Assembly (NCBI RefSeq): GCF_050003625.1
Contig: NC_134397.1
Coordinates: 278,746,070 to 278,810,069, forward strand
Origin: Haematobia irritans
Lineage: Eukaryota > Arthropoda > Insecta > Diptera > Muscidae
DNA: 64,000 nucleotides
Direction: 5' to 3'
Both the position numbers and the translations under genes were made by a program. This document shows positions 11,056 to 22,579 of this stretch, piece by piece. A model generated the notes under the pieces. It had not been told where the DNA came from. It did not search any database and saw only the letters and a list, made by a program, of their open reading frames with translations. Within the stretch, counting starts at the first letter, position 1; each line of letters opens with the position of its first letter.

Positions 11056-11449
11056 CACTCAAAAAAGGTTTACTTGCATCCAAAAATGTTGACCTATATT
11101 TGAAGCTTTTTTATATTCAATTCAAAGATTCAATGTTTCAGTTAATTTAAAGATTATTGCTCATATTCATAATAATTTATCGAAGGAATTTGTATGGCAA
11201 TATTAGATTTAAAATTTAACTTTTATGAATTTAGGGGTATTTCTTTAAATCAAAAATGTGGGATACAAATTTCAAAAATTCGTGTCCTAAATTTAAAAGA
11301 GAAAATTGTTTGGTCAAGTATTATGTATTTTCCTTTAATTAACATTTATTCATTTTAAAGATATGTATGTATTTTAATATAGTGTAAATTCTGTGTCGCA
11401 AAATTTCGGTTCCATAATCTTACATATTAGGTCAATATTTTTTTCAGTG
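11056..11449 (+). mobile_element. MITE family B, nested copy
   Basis: Ends CACTCAAAAAAGGTTTACTT and TATTTTTTTCAGTG, with TA on each side. It lies in the opposite orientation within the host copy at 8329-11529. Confidence 0.8.
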
Positions 11450-11529
11450 TAGATTTAATCGTAATCAATATTAAAACCCCTAAGGGAATGTCAAATCATT
11501 GAATCCACGAAAACTTTATTTTTTGAGTG

Positions 11530-12051
11530 TACATCTATAAATGTGTGATTCTGTATTAGTCCTTTGAATATAAGGATATTTATCCTGCCTCTATTGATAG
11601 ATTTTTGTTAAAAGCATTTCATATTACTTTTTTTACCATATCTGTCCGTCTTTCTATCTATGTTCATAGGAAATATGTATTTTCAGTACTTTATCAGCGG
11701 TTCTCATTGGCACAGTGATGCTTACGATGCGATAAAGCTATATATATATAGTAATCTTTATTCGTAATTGATATTATACCAGAGTGATGATCTCAAGTAT
11801 CTCAAGATGTTCTCTTCAGAATCAACTCTTTTTCAGAAACATTTTCGAGGAAGCTCGAAGAAGCGTTCGGTTTTATTTCACGGAAATGTATGAAAAACTA
11901 TTATAAGAATACAAAAATTCATCCAGAGGAGCATACAGAAAATCTATCATTCCTTCGGCAAACATTAAAAAATTCGTTTACCTCGGGGTATGTTACATAT
12001 TTGGAACGAGACTCAAATTTGGTTCTGTTGTATTGAGGGACCAAGTATGAG
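11530..12051. other. AT-rich intergenic stretch
   Basis: No gene or repeat family recognised with confidence. It includes a short (TA)n run near 11740. Confidence 0.3.
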
Positions 12052-12478
12052 CCCTACGGGAAATGTAACAAACACAGGACCGGTACAGTACTTGTCCCTG
12101 GTGTGTATAGATCAGTCCCAGTTTTGGTCAAAACGTATGGAAGGGACCGGCCACTTTAACATGGGTTTGTCATTGTCTTGGAGTCATTCCAAAGGACACG
12201 ACATGGGCAAATTTAGCAGGGGCATCCCATGGATAGGTCTGTTTCATTTTGGACATCCGAAGCGCATTCGAAATGAAAAACAAATTTGAAATATGTCGCA
12301 CATTAGGCTATTCTGATAATTTTATTTCATTAAATGCTTAGATCCAATAAGATTTTAATATCAAGCGAGTACGGAAATCAATAAATTACGACAATTTAAA
12401 AGTTGCAACTAACTAGAGCACCGGTACCAGTTCTGTGATAGGTCGTTCAGTGGCAATTTGCACCAATTTCCCGTAGGG
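12052..12478. mobile_element. possible short TIR element
   Basis: CCCTACGGGAAATG at the left is mirrored by AATTTCCCGTAGGG at the right. AGTAT is present on both flanks (12044-12048 and 12479-12483 region). The internal sequence is unusually GC-rich for the neighbourhood at 12050-12260. Terminal matches are short, so this is tentative. Confidence 0.4.
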
Positions 12479-12535
12479 AGTATACCATTTTCAAAAATTA
12501 TGGTTTGGAGCTGCATCACAAATAATTAAAATTAT

Positions 12536-12892
12536 ACTCAAAAAAAGTGACCCCTCTATTTCCCAAAGCCAATTGAACTTTATTTTAGTTCATGGAATTT
12601 TTGTGTTTTGAGAAATTTTCCTTTACTCTAACAATTATTTGCGTACGTTAGTTAAATGAACTAAAAAACGGGAAACAATTATACACAAATGAAGCATAAA
12701 ATTTTACTAAATTCGTACTATACACAAAATAGTTCATTATTTCTTTAAATTTATAAATTTTACAACAAATGTGCCCATCTTGAACTTCGTATGTCACTGC
12801 AAATTTGAACTCCAACTTTTTCCTTCAAACTACAAAATTTTCTAAAATTAACCAAATTTTTTCTTCCTGGTAGTTACACTGTTTTTTCAATG
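12536..12892 (+). mobile_element. MITE family A, shorter copy
   Basis: Begins ACTCAAAAAAAGTGACCCC and ends ACACTGTTTTTTCAATG. It shares the internal blocks GTTAGTTAAATGAACTAAAA and TTTCTTTAAATTTATAAATT with the copy at 1860-2376 but lacks part of the middle. Confidence 0.75.
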
Positions 12893-13128
12893 TAGATCCT
12901 TATAAGTAAAAAATCGTACATTTTTATACATGTCTTAAGTATAATACAAAATATTTAAATGGATTCATAAAATATTTATGAAACTATATAACGTTTCGTG
13001 GACATGTTTGACAAATTTGAAATCCAAATTGGACAAATATGAGCTCCACAGTATAGAAAAAATATTCATTTAAGATCGTTTTAAAATCCTCTTACGAGAT
13101 TTGAAACTGCTACAAAAGTAGTATGTCC

Positions 13129-13380
13129 ACTCAAAAAAGAGTGAACCCTATATCTCACTAAAGCCAATTTAACTCTATTTAGTTCATGGAATTAATAGGT
13201 CTTGAGAAAATTTTCTTGACTGTGATAATTTTTTGCTTACGTTGGTTAAATTAACTAAAAATGGGGAAAAATTATACACAAATGAAGCATAAAGATTTAA
13301 TAAATTCGTGTCTCAAACAAAATAGTTTCGAATTTCTTAAAATTTGTACATTTTGTCAATAATGCGTTTTTTTCTCTGTT
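13129..13380 (+). mobile_element. MITE family A, 5' fragment
   Basis: CACTCAAAAAAGAGTGAACCC starts a copy that loses similarity before its right end. Confidence 0.65.
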
Positions 13381-13753
13381 CAAGATTGTTATCAATTATC
13401 AACGAATGCAATTGTGTAAATAGTTTCCCATACTTTCCAAGTGGCCAATCGTTTGACTATATAAGTAATGATTCTTAGATATTAATTGCATAAGCGTAGG
13501 AAGGCCTCTGGGGAGGGGGCTTAGACCCCCCCAGAAAAAATTTAGCCCCCCCCCCAGAATTTGAAAACCTATTTACGATTTTACATTTTTATAAAAATTA
13601 AACAAGTATATACAACCGCACAAAGTTCCACTAAAGACTTTCATGCACAATCGAATTACTTGGGTTGTGGTAGCAGTTGCCGATGGCAATGTTTGAAGTC
13701 TGGTATTTATGAAATAGAGCTGTGATTGAACTTATGGTTTAGTTGAATAACTA

Positions 13754-13894
13754 ACAGCCTGTTTCTGTATGTCGAACGAGTTCAATCGATCGACTGAAAT
13801 GCATAGAAACAGCTGTTTTTTGGTTATAAATTCAGCTGTTTGTTTCCATTTTAGTTGATCCACAGAGCTCATTCGACATACATAAACAGGCTGT
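13754..13894. mobile_element. 141-bp TIR element
   Basis: ACAGCCTGTTTCTGTATGTC at the left is matched by the inverted GACATACATAAACAGGCTGT at the right, about 27 bp of near-perfect terminal inverted repeat. Not seen elsewhere in the window. Confidence 0.7.
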
Positions 13895-13994
13895 AAAGCT
13901 CCTTTATTATATTGTTTAGTCTGGTTTAGTCATCTTAATTAAAAAATAGTAATTGGTATTAAAACTATGCTTTCATAAATTAATATCTTAATAA

Positions 13995-14611
13995 TGCTGC
14001 AAAAAAGCGTCGCCAAAAAAGAAGTGAAAATTTTCTTTTTGGGTCTGGAAGTGGTGCAAAATTGGCGGAGAAGCGATGAATGTAATAGGAACTCGTCATA
14101 GAACGAATGTCCACCGTTTCAACAGCCGTTGCAATAAATTTGCATCACTTCTTACGGTGTGATCCATATCGTTGTGTGATATTTTCCAAAATAAATAATT
14201 TTTATTTATTTGTTTTTTATTTGATTTTTGGTCGAACTTTTGTTAGAATTATATAAATATTTATAAAGACCTCGAGCTTCAAGAAACATTAATTTATAAT
14301 AATTTTTATATTTTTTTATGATTTTTAATGCATTCTAACGCTTGTTTGAATATTTTCAAAAATTATCGATTTTTCTATTATGGATTTAGCATTTTTGTGG
14401 CAAAATTTGAATAATTTTTACCATTTTATTTATTCTTACTCTTTTTTTAAACTATTTGAAAAAAGAAAACAAAAATTACGCGTTAAAATATGAAAAAAAC
14501 TGAAGTAAAAAACTTCCTGTGTAGTTAATATAATTAACTTCTTTGTGAGGACATTTTTGGAAGTGCTTTTAAAGTTGTGCCTTTAAAACAAATCCCAATT
14601 TTTTTGCTGGG
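13995..14611 (+). mobile_element. MITE family E, diverged copy
   Basis: It shares CGTCGCCAAAAAAG, the GGAAGTGGTGCAA block, TGCATCACTTCTTACGG-like sequence and the right end TTTTTTTGCTGGGA with the complete copy at 22019-22577. Confidence 0.75.
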
Positions 14612-14789
14612 AAAAGTGTGGAACTACTTTTAGTTGCTTTATTATGTATTATTTTGATGTCTATTTTTGTATTCTTTTTTATGAAATAAAACAATAATTG
14701 AACCTATAAGTTCAGTCTATAAATTTTTAGCTAGGGGGGGCTATAGCCCCCCCCTAGGAAAATTGTATAGCTACGCTAATGATTAATTG

Positions 14790-15500
14790 ATTTTTTTTTT
14801 TTAATTTTCAATCAAATTTTTTATTAAAATTAGAAAATCACTGTGCAACAAATTTTTCAATAAGAAAGCTGCATTGAATGTAGGAAAAAAACGGGGCCAT
14901 AAACAACAAAAGCATTCACGATGACAACAACACGCAAAACAGCCAGCCAGTCAACCACAACGAGATGCCGCGATGTCTGCTCTTAAAAGTGGGAAGCCAT
15001 TGTTAAAATCCTCCATGGATTCATCGTTCAAAAAGAGACGACACCACCCCTAAACAAGAGTATTTTCTAATATGCCATACGCACTTATACACACATACAC
15101 CCATACACACGTACGCACTCAATCGAGATTTCTTTCTCTCACCGAATCCGTGCTGAGGATTTGTGGTAAATAAATCCATGAATGAAGCTAAACACAATCA
15201 CAATCTCCCAAACACACACACACGCATAGAGGCTACTTTCCTTTGGCTTCGCTATGCATGAAGGGAATTTCCTAAGCCCAGTGATTGAGTAATGTCTTCA
15301 ATGAGTGTGTATGTGGCTGCGTTTAAGAGAGTGTGCCTATTAATGTGAGTGCGTGTTTATAGTAGGCCGTAGGTAACAAATACACAGCCTTGTTTATTCG
15401 CTCCAAATACACACACACACACACATACGAATCTCTATGAATCTTAGGTAGATGGGTAGACAAAATCAGGTCCTTGCTGCTTTCTCTTCACAGTTTCCGT
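14790..15500. other. upstream region of the huckebein homologue
   Basis: No repeat family seen. It contains CA-rich runs and a (CA)n microsatellite at about 15409-15425. It lies directly 5' of a canonical TATA/initiator pair, so it probably holds proximal promoter and enhancer sequence. Individual binding sites were not called. Confidence 0.5.
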
Positions 15501-15536
15501 TTATATACTGTGCGCAAAACATTGAGTGAATCAGTT
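15501..15536 (+). promoter_or_regulatory. core promoter: TATA box plus initiator
   Basis: TTATATA at 15501-15507 is followed by TCAGTT at 15531-15536, which matches the arthropod initiator consensus. Taking the A at 15533 as +1, the TATA box starts about 31 bp upstream, the usual spacing. This predicts a 5' leader of about 182 nt. Confidence 0.65.
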
Positions 15537-15714
15537 CCACCACGGATCTTAACGACAACACACACCACAAATTTCCATTAGATTTTTTGTAACGAAACCA
15601 AATCGAAAAGAAGTGAAAGTGTCTATCTAGGAATATACACATCCACGAAAAAATATATTTTTATATAAAAAAGTGTTTTTAATTCAAAACAGACCGAAAA
15701 CAAAAATCTTCAAC

Positions 15715-16683
15715 ATGTCTACCTTGAACATGCATCCACCACAAACCTACTCCAGACTCTTCCGTCCTTGGGATTGTAATTCCCGGTCCAAATCCGAAAA
15801 AACGCCTGAACCAGACAACCATCATCGACAACAGCCATTAGTCAAAACGGAATATAATTCTTCCACCGAAGATATGTCTACCTCATCCAACTCATTGATT
15901 AAGGCCGAAAGTCTATCATTTAGTGGCAACGAAAGTGATCGTGAATGTGCTTCCTCCAGCAGCTCCTCAACAAAATCCTACGATGAGAGCTTCAATAGCA
16001 GCCTTCAAATGGAAAACTCCTCCCCATCCGTTGATGCTACAACCTCACATGCCTTCCAACAACAACAACAATCCATTAATTATACAGCCACTTCATCCGC
16101 CCATATATATGGATCGTTAGAAAGTCACATCCATCAAGCATCAAGTATGCCTATTATGCCTCCATCTGCCAGCGATCTTTACTATGCGGCTGCTGCCGCT
16201 GCCGGATTACCCAATGTAGCCCCAACAACCTCTCCAGCAGCAGCTGCTGCTGCCGCCGCATATGCTTTGGATCCCTATGCATTGAGCCTTATGGAACAAG
16301 AGTATGCCCGTGTCATGGCCGAGGAGGCACATCTAAAAGCAGTCAATGCCCGCAAGCAAAGACCAAAGAAATTCAAATGTCCCCATTGCGAAGTGGCTTT
16401 CTCTAATAATGGTCAATTGAAAGGTCACATTCGCATACATACTGGCGAGCGGCCTTTCAAATGCGACGTAGAGACTTGCGGTAAAACTTTCACTCGCAAC
16501 GAAGAATTAACCCGCCATAAGCGTATCCACACAGGACTTAGACCATATCCTTGCACTGCCTGTGGCAAGAAATTCGGTCGCCGTGATCATCTCAAGAAGC
16601 ACATGAAAACCCACATGCCACAAGAACGTCAATTGGGTCCAGCCATCTTTGTGCCCATGTATCCTTATCTCTACGGTTACTAG
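15715..16683 (+). CDS. hkb: huckebein-type C2H2 zinc-finger repressor
   Basis: A single-exon frame of 322 residues. The ATG at 15715 (context CAACATG) is preferred over the upstream non-ATG extension of the same frame. Residues 16-19 are FRPW, the motif through which Drosophila Huckebein recruits the co-repressor Groucho. The middle is Ser/Thr-rich with a Gln run and an eight-Ala tract at 175-182. Three C2H2 fingers follow: C222/C225/H238/H242, C250/C255/H268/H272 and C280/C283/H296/H300, joined by TGERP- and TGLRP-type linkers. A short hydrophobic/aromatic tail (PMYPYLYGY) ends the protein. In Drosophila the factor is a nuclear terminal-gap repressor acting downstream of torso signalling. 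That role here is inferred from homology. The frame is intact, with no sign of decay. Confidence 0.88.
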   Translation: MSTLNMHPPQTYSRLFRPWDCNSRSKSEKTPEPDNHHRQQPLVKTEYNSSTEDMSTSSNSLIKAESLSFSGNESDRECASSSSSSTKSYDESFNSSLQMENSSPSVDATTSHAFQQQQQSINYTATSSAHIYGSLESHIHQASSMPIMPPSASDLYYAAAAAAGLPNVAPTTSPAAAAAAAAYALDPYALSLMEQEYARVMAEEAHLKAVNARKQRPKKFKCPHCEVAFSNNGQLKGHIRIHTGERPFKCDVETCGKTFTRNEELTRHKRIHTGLRPYPCTACGKKFGRRDHLKKHMKTHMPQERQLGPAIFVPMYPYLYGY

Positions 16684-17388
16684 ACGCAGAAGAACACTGA
16701 AGTGGCTTGGCCCAAAAACTCTCAAAACTTCCTGTTCCAATGTTCCTGTAAGGCAAAGAAGAAAAACGGAAAATGCTCTTGCACGCGTTAAAAACGCAAA
16801 ACTCAAATACCTCAATTATCCTGTACCTGGCTAAAAGACGAAACACAACGAAAAAAGAGCACAAAGGCTTTTCGAAACTCAACTCAACGGCAACCAAGTA
16901 CAATCGAAGCGATCGGTCGATCTATCGACTAACCAAACGAAAATATTTATTATTATTATTATTATTCTTTTTTTATAAAAAAAAAAAAAACAATGTTCTT
17001 CCCGTATTTATGAGAGTTGTGTACATATTCAGCATTTATGTGTGTACATATGTATTTACCTTAAGATATCCAACCGAAGACCTCAGGGAAAAGTCAACAC
17101 CAACACGCAACGTGTTTTTTTCCTCACTGGCCATCAATATCACCGGGGTTTTAATCAATGTAAATAATAGTGTATGCTTGTATTGTCTTTTGGATACTGG
17201 CCATAAAGCCCCCTACTAAAAAAACTCATATGTAAAAATATATATTTTTTTTTGTATTTTTGTATTTTTATTATTTTTTCTTCATTTTTAATTTTAAAAC
17301 TATTATTATTATTATTTTTTAAGTTTTATATATAGTTTTAGAAGCGAATTTTATAAAATTTCCAAAAAATATACAATGAGAAATTAAA
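16684..17388 (+). terminator. 3' UTR and candidate poly(A) signal of hkb
   Basis: The 3' flank contains a (TTA)n run at about 16943-16965 and a poly-A run at 16977-16991. The first good signal is ATTAAA at 17383-17388. Overlapping small frames here appear non-coding. The transcript end is not visible from sequence alone. Confidence 0.4.
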
Positions 17389-17429
17389 CAAAATTATTTA
17401 AATTTGTTTTTTTATAAATGTCTTCACAG

Positions 17430-17600
17430 TAAACCTGCAGGGCATAAAAACCAATTACATTTTTATTTAGGTCATGGAAATTGTTATGTTTGAGTTAAAA
17501 TTCTACAATATGATAAAGTTTCCTTCGCCTTATTTTTTTATGTATGTTAGTTAAATGAACTAAAAAGGAGGAAAAAATGAAATATAAAGGCTTACTAAAT
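17430..17600 (+). mobile_element. MITE family A, decayed fragment
   Basis: Retains ATGTATGTTAGTTAAATGAA, the internal block of family A, and AAAGGCTTACTAAATTCG downstream. Neither terminus is clear. Confidence 0.5.
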
Positions 17601-17889
17601 TCGAATTTAAATGAAAGGTATTGAGATGACGAACAATCGTGTATAGTTGGATCTGTAATAAGTTAAGAAATTCAAAAAATATCGAATGGCAAATTTTCAA
17701 AAAAAAACATGTTTTACAGTGACCTTTTCCCCCGGAAAAGTATAAACCATTGAAAAAACTGACATTCATATTTTAAGGACAAGAAATCTTTATACACGCA
17801 CGCATTTTTGGACGGTGAACATGTAACGTATTTGTCACAATCACGTTATTTTCTCGGACATTATGTATCCGATTTCGACAGCCATTCTA

Positions 17890-18270
17890 TGTTTGCCGAG
17901 AAAACAAAATTTTTACTGCAAAAATTTTGTGATATCTTCCCAAATAAATATATTTTATTTATTTTTTATGACGATGGTGTCAAACTTTTGACCTTACATA
18001 TTTTTTTCGCAATTTTTCAAGAATAACTTTAGCATTCTTTTGACAAAATTTATATAATTTGTACCACGTTTTATTTCTTACTCTGTTTTTAATCTATTTG
18101 AAACAGACAATGTTAAACTTACCCATTAAAAATATGAAAAAAAACGAGTTATTACAACATTCATTTAAAAGAACTTCCTGTGTAGTTAAAATAACGAACA
18201 TCTTAGGGACATTTTTCTAAATGCTTTTAAAGTTTTGCCTTTAGGACAACTTCCAAAATATTTTGCTGGA
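17890..18270 (+). mobile_element. MITE family E, 3' part
   Basis: Shares the ATTTCTTACTCTGTTTTTAA and CTTCCTGTGTAGTTAAAATA blocks with the copies at 13995 and 22019 and ends near TATTTTGCTGGA. Confidence 0.6.
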
Positions 18271-18530
18271 CTGTTCATGAACCGATATTTCGCTTATTTT
18301 AAAAGACATCGATAGAATTTCAATATATTTTGATACATTTTTAAGACATTGGGAACTGTCTTTAATATGACAAAATCTTCTGTTTTTAATCTCTTAGCTT
18401 CAGGGATTCATTTTCTAGGGTTTCATTTCATCTTTCCGTAAAGATAAATACTCCTCGGAATCAAATTTTCATGAATTGTTTTTTGTAATCCCAAATACTT
18501 AGAATGATTTTTTAGATTCTAACACACTTG

Positions 18531-18562
18531 TGGTATCACAATAGACTGAATAGTCTAAGTTA
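18531..18562 (+). mobile_element. SINE 3' fragment
   Basis: GGTATCACAATAGACTGAAT followed by AGTCTAAGT matches the SINE 3' region. The rest is missing. Confidence 0.65.
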
Positions 18563-18627
18563 AGATGGTTATTAAGTTGGAGTTTAGCCGCTAAAATCTA
18601 AAATGAATCAGTAAAAACAAAATAAAA

Positions 18628-20130
18628 GAAGTAAGTAAAATCTAAAGTCGGGCGGGGCCGACTATATTACACCCTGCACCACTTTGTAGATCTAACTTTT
18701 CGATACCATATCACGTCCGTCAAATGTGTTGGGGGCTACATATTAAGGTTTGCCCCAAATACATACATTTAAATAACACTCGATCTGGACAGAATTTGAT
18801 AGACTTCTTCAAAATCTATAGACTCAAAATTTAAGTCGGCTAATGCACTAGGGTGGAATACAATGTTAGTAAAAACATATGGGAAACTTTAAAATCTGAA
18901 GCAATTTTAAGGAACCTTGGCCAAAGTTTATTTATGATTTATCGCTCGATATATATGTATTAGAAGTTTAGGAAAATTAGATTAATTTTTACAACTTTTC
19001 GACTAAGCAGTGGCAATTTCACAAGGAAAATGTTGGTATTTTGACCATTTTTGTCGAAATCAGAAAAACATATATATGGGATCTACATCTAAATCTGAAC
19101 CGATTTCAACCAAATTTGACACGCATAGCTACAATGCTAATTCTACTCCCTATGCAAAATTTCAACTAAATCGGAGTTAAAAATTGGCCCCTGTGGTTAT
19201 ATGAGTGTAAATCGGGTGAAAGCTATATATGGGAGATATATTTAAATCTGAATCGATTTCAACCAAATTTGGCACGCATAGCTACAATGCTAATTCTACT
19301 CACTGTGCACAATTTCAACTAAATCGGAGCAAAAAATTGGCCTCTGTGGTCATATTTGTGTAAATCGGCCTAAAGCTATATATGGGAGCTATATATAAAT
19401 CTAAACCGATTTCAACCAAATTTGGCATGCATAGCTACAATGCTAATTCTACTCCCTGTGCAAAATTTCAATTAAATCGGGATAAGAGATTGGCCACTGT
19501 GGTCATATAAGTGTAAATCAGGCGAACGATATATATGGGAGCTATATCTAAATCTGAACCGATTTCAATAAAATTTGGCACACTTGACTACACTACTAAT
19601 TGTACTCCTAGTGCAAAATTTCAACCAAATTGGGGTAAAACTCTGGCTTCTGGGACCGTATTAGTCCATATCGGGCGAAAGATATATATGGGAGCTATAT
19701 CTAAATCTGAACCGATTTCAATAAAATTTGCACACTTGACTATAGTACTAATTGTTCTTCTTGTGCAAAATTTTAAGCAAATTAGGGTAAAACTCTGGCT
19801 TCTGGGGCCATATAAGTCCATATCGGGCGAAATATATATATGGGAGCTATATCTAAATCTGAACCGATTTCTTCCAAAATCAATAGGTATCTATTCTGAG
19901 CCAAAACACATACTTGTGCCAAATTTGAAGTCGATTGTACTAAAACTGCGACCTAGACTTTGATTACAAAAATGTGTTCCCAGACGGACATGGCTATATC
20001 GACTCAGGAGCCCACCCTGAGCATTTTTGCCAAAGACACAATGTGTCTATCTCGTCTCCTTCTGAGTGTTGCAAACATATGTACTAACTTATAATACCCT
20101 GTTCCACAGTGTGGCGCAGGATATAATTAT
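18628..20130 (+). mobile_element. element Y with internal ~153-bp array
   Basis: The left end has GTAAGTAAAATCTAAAG followed by the hairpin-forming AGTCGGGCGGGGCCGACT and ACCCTGCACCAC. The right end has GGACATGGCTATATCGACTC, then ACCCTGTTCCACAGTGTGGC. Between about 19070 and 19930 run six units containing ATATGGGAGCTATAT and AATCTGAACCGATTTCAA. Measured unit starts at 19531, 19684 and 19836 give a period of 152-153 bp. The layout parallels element X although the units differ in sequence. No protein is encoded. Confidence 0.7.
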
Positions 20131-20202
20131 ACCTCTTTTATGTACTTTTTTTTTTGAATTGATGGGGAAATCCCATAGCCACTTTTCACAAAGTTTATCC
20201 CT

Positions 20203-20390
20203 CCTGTTCTGGTTTACGAATTCGAAGTCTTTATTTTCCGAACCATCACAATATATAATACGAAATTTTCCCAAACTGTTCCTATCGATAAGGAATTTGA
20301 TTTATAAAAATTTCAAGTCGAAAGACGTATCGTATCGGTTGACGAGTTGTTGGAAATTCAAAATTTTGCGAATTCGTAAACCAGAACAGG
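20203..20390. mobile_element. 188-bp TIR element
   Basis: CCTGTTCTGGTTTACGAATT at the left is the exact inverse of AATTCGTAAACCAGAACAGG at the right. Probably a small MITE. Directly abuts the MITE C copy that follows. Confidence 0.75.
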
Positions 20391-20392
20391 GG

Positions 20393-21550
20393 CACCCAGA
20401 AAAAAGTGACCCCTTCTTTAAGTTAAAATGAACTCATTGTGAAGAAAGTTGAACTTCGTATAGCGCCAAAGCCATTTTTATTTGTTTGAACGATGTGCTT
20501 TTCGTAGAAATTAGGAATAATGTATTCCATATATTAGTTAACATTTTCCTATATTTATGTACCACTATACTACAGAATGAAAAAAATTAACTAATTTGAA
20601 TTCATATATGGAATGATTTTATTGAAATTTTTTCATTCATTTGGACAAATCTTACACATTTGTGGTAAAACTTTTACTTCATAATTAGAACTGCTTACCT
20701 TCGTTTTTTAAATACAATTTTATTTATTTCTATAAGCAACTTTATCTTACGAATACAGGTATCGATTACAGGTAGACAATAGAAATTTAGGAAAATTTCC
20801 TATATTCTAACAAGTGTGTTTCCTTAACCCTGGACAGTCATCCTTCGTCAAAATGACGACGCGAAATTTCATTTTCGGTTTAAAATGCATTTTAGTCGAT
20901 TGGGAAATGATAAATTTAAGTTATACTAATTCAACAAATGTATAAATTTTTGTTTTATACTAATTAAAAACAAATTGAATAAGAAAATAAAGTGCATTTT
21001 TGTTGTTATTTTTGCTTACGATGTAAATTATAGCGTCTTGAAATAAGCCGTAGTCAAAATGACGAAGGATGACGTTTGTGTACAAAAAATAAGGATGACT
21101 TTCCAGGGTTAAGTTTTGAAAGGATTGCATACTTCTTAGTACGAATGAACTAAAATATTTTTCTATGCCAAGTGTTGTTCGTATGTATGAAAAACTTTCT
21201 ATTATAAAGGAAGTCGCAATTATCATTTTATAAGAAATTTTACTAATTTTGAGGAAACTTGGTTTTAGTTCGGTTTTTGTTTATTTTTACGAATGCTTTG
21301 TTATCGGTGAATAAAATTTTCTTTTTCAGTAGTAAATTCTTATACCCAGCGAAGAAAATAGTATGAGTAAAATTCCATGCCTTATTCTAGTTAATGAACT
21401 ATTCCTAACTGCTTACAGTTTAGGATTTTTTTACTGAAACGAGTAAATTTTATTATTTTTCACAAAAATTTACCTTGATGGAAATAAAATGGATAAACTA
21501 TATTGATGAAAATTTTTTCCTTTAATTTCGAAGGCACTTTTTTCTGGGTG
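20393..21550. mobile_element. MITE family C carrying a piggyBac-type insertion
   Basis: Ends CACCCAGAAAAAAGTG and CACTTTTTTCTGGGTG are exact inverses. A second copy occupies 55701-58707. The first 400 bp match closely (for example AACTTCGTATAGCGCCAAAG). It is interrupted at 20828-21108 by a TTAA-flanked element. Confidence 0.85.
20828..21108. mobile_element. 281-bp piggyBac-type MITE
   Basis: TIRs CCCTGGACAGTCATCCTT and AAGGATGACTTTCCAGGG differ at one position. TTAA is duplicated on both sides (20824-20827, 21109-21112). Longer internal inverted blocks (CATCCTTCGTCAAAATGAC) extend the symmetry. The paralogous MITE C copy retains the empty site CCTTAAGTTGTGAAAGG at about 58319. CCCT tips plus TTAA are diagnostic of piggyBac. 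Confidence 0.9.
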
Positions 21551-21706
21551 GGGGTATATTCTTAATAATGGATAGATAAAGAAAAGTAATCTTGAACAAA
21601 AATGCAATTTTAGCGACTATACTCGAACTTAATACCCACCTTAAGTCTAAAATAACGGCCTGTAGTACATTGATTATCGTTTCACGCCGGAACAGCTGAC
21701 TACACA

Positions 21707-21955
21707 CACCCAGAGAAGGAATATGATCACCTCAAACATGTTTTAATAGCAAAATGTTATTTTTGGGTGGTGACCATGTAACATGGTTTTCGCAACCATG
21801 TTATTTTCTCTGAAATCATGTATCTGATTTCGGCAAGCAGGTTATATTTGACGAGAAAATAACATTTTAGAGACAAACATGTTACATGGTCACCATGCAA
21901 AAATAACATTTTGCTCTTGAAACATGTTTGAGGTGATCATATTCCTTCTCTGCGT
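21707..21955. mobile_element. MITE family D, complete 249-bp copy
   Basis: CACCCAGAGAAGGAATATGA at the left mirrors TCATATTCCTTCTCTGCGTG at the right, and the inverted repeat continues through AGGTGATC/ AACATGTTT into most of the element. The flanking dinucleotide is CA on both sides. Confidence 0.85.
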
Positions 21956-22018
21956 GCAATGCACGCGAAAATAAAACACTTCGACATTTAAGGCTTGAAA
22001 TGTTGCCTCCATTAACTA

Positions 22019-22577
22019 CCCAGCAAAAAAACGTCGCCAAAAAAGTAATGAAAATGTTCTTTTTGGATCCGGAAGTGGTGCGATGAATTTAACATGGGCT
22101 TGTCATAGGACGGAAGTCCTCTATTTCAACGGCCTATACACTGAATTTGCATCACTTCTTTAGGTGTGGTCCGAATTCAATGTTTTAGATGTAAATTAAA
22201 AAATTCTGTGATATTTTGTCAAATAAATAATTTTTATAATTTTTAATGGATTCTAACGCTTGTCAGAAACTTTAGACCTCAAATATTTTCAAAAATGCAC
22301 AATTTTTTCAGATTGGTAAATTTTTCAGATTTAACATTTTTTTTTCGACAAAATTTAAATGATTTGTACATTTTATGAATTCTTACTCTGTTTTTCACCT
22401 ATTTGAAGCAAAAAAAAGTTAAAATTACCCATTAAAAGTATGAAAAACACAAGTTATAAAAAATTGAATTAAAAAACTTCCTGGTTAGTTAAAATAAAGA
22501 ACATCATTGGGAGTGCATCTTCTGGAAGTGATTTTAAAGTTGTGCCTTTGGAAGAACTTTCAAATTTTTTTGCTGGG
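22019..22577 (+). mobile_element. MITE family E, complete 559-bp copy
   Basis: Begins CCCAGCAAAAAAACG and ends ATTTTTTTGCTGGG, with TA at 22017-22018 and 22578-22579. Non-coding. Confidence 0.85.
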
Positions 22578-22579
22578 TA

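Larger units (their letters stand above)
8329..11529 (-). mobile_element. MITE family B host copy carrying two nested insertions
   Basis: The outer ends are CACTAAGAAAATTTTTAAC (8329) and TTTATTTTTTGAGTG (ending 11529), flanked by TA on both sides. Without its insertions it is about 0.55 kb and aligns by eye with the complete family B copy at 39711-40327, including the GCGTCCCTCCGTTAAA block at 8458-8473. A palindromic element sits at 8522-10774 and a second, opposite family B copy at 11056-11449. Confidence 0.75.
13494..14777. mobile_element. composite element with G/C-tract ends
   Basis: The left end is AGCGTAGG followed by a G-rich then C-rich tract (GGGGAGGGGG...GACCCCCCC). The right end is GGGGGGGCTATAGCCCCCCC followed by CTACGCT, so the outermost 7 bp are inverted repeats. 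It contains a small TIR element (13754-13894) and a MITE E copy (13995-14611). No coding frame. Superfamily unknown. Confidence 0.5.

Noticed and set aside
15673..15714. Upstream extension of the hkb frame
   Set aside because: It begins at GTG, not ATG. The ATG at 15715 has a good fly start context and FRPW lies at the expected N-terminal distance.
15923..16903. Overlapping small frames on both strands of hkb and its 3' UTR
   Set aside because: They are out-of-frame shadows of the zinc-finger coding sequence or fall in the untranslated region.
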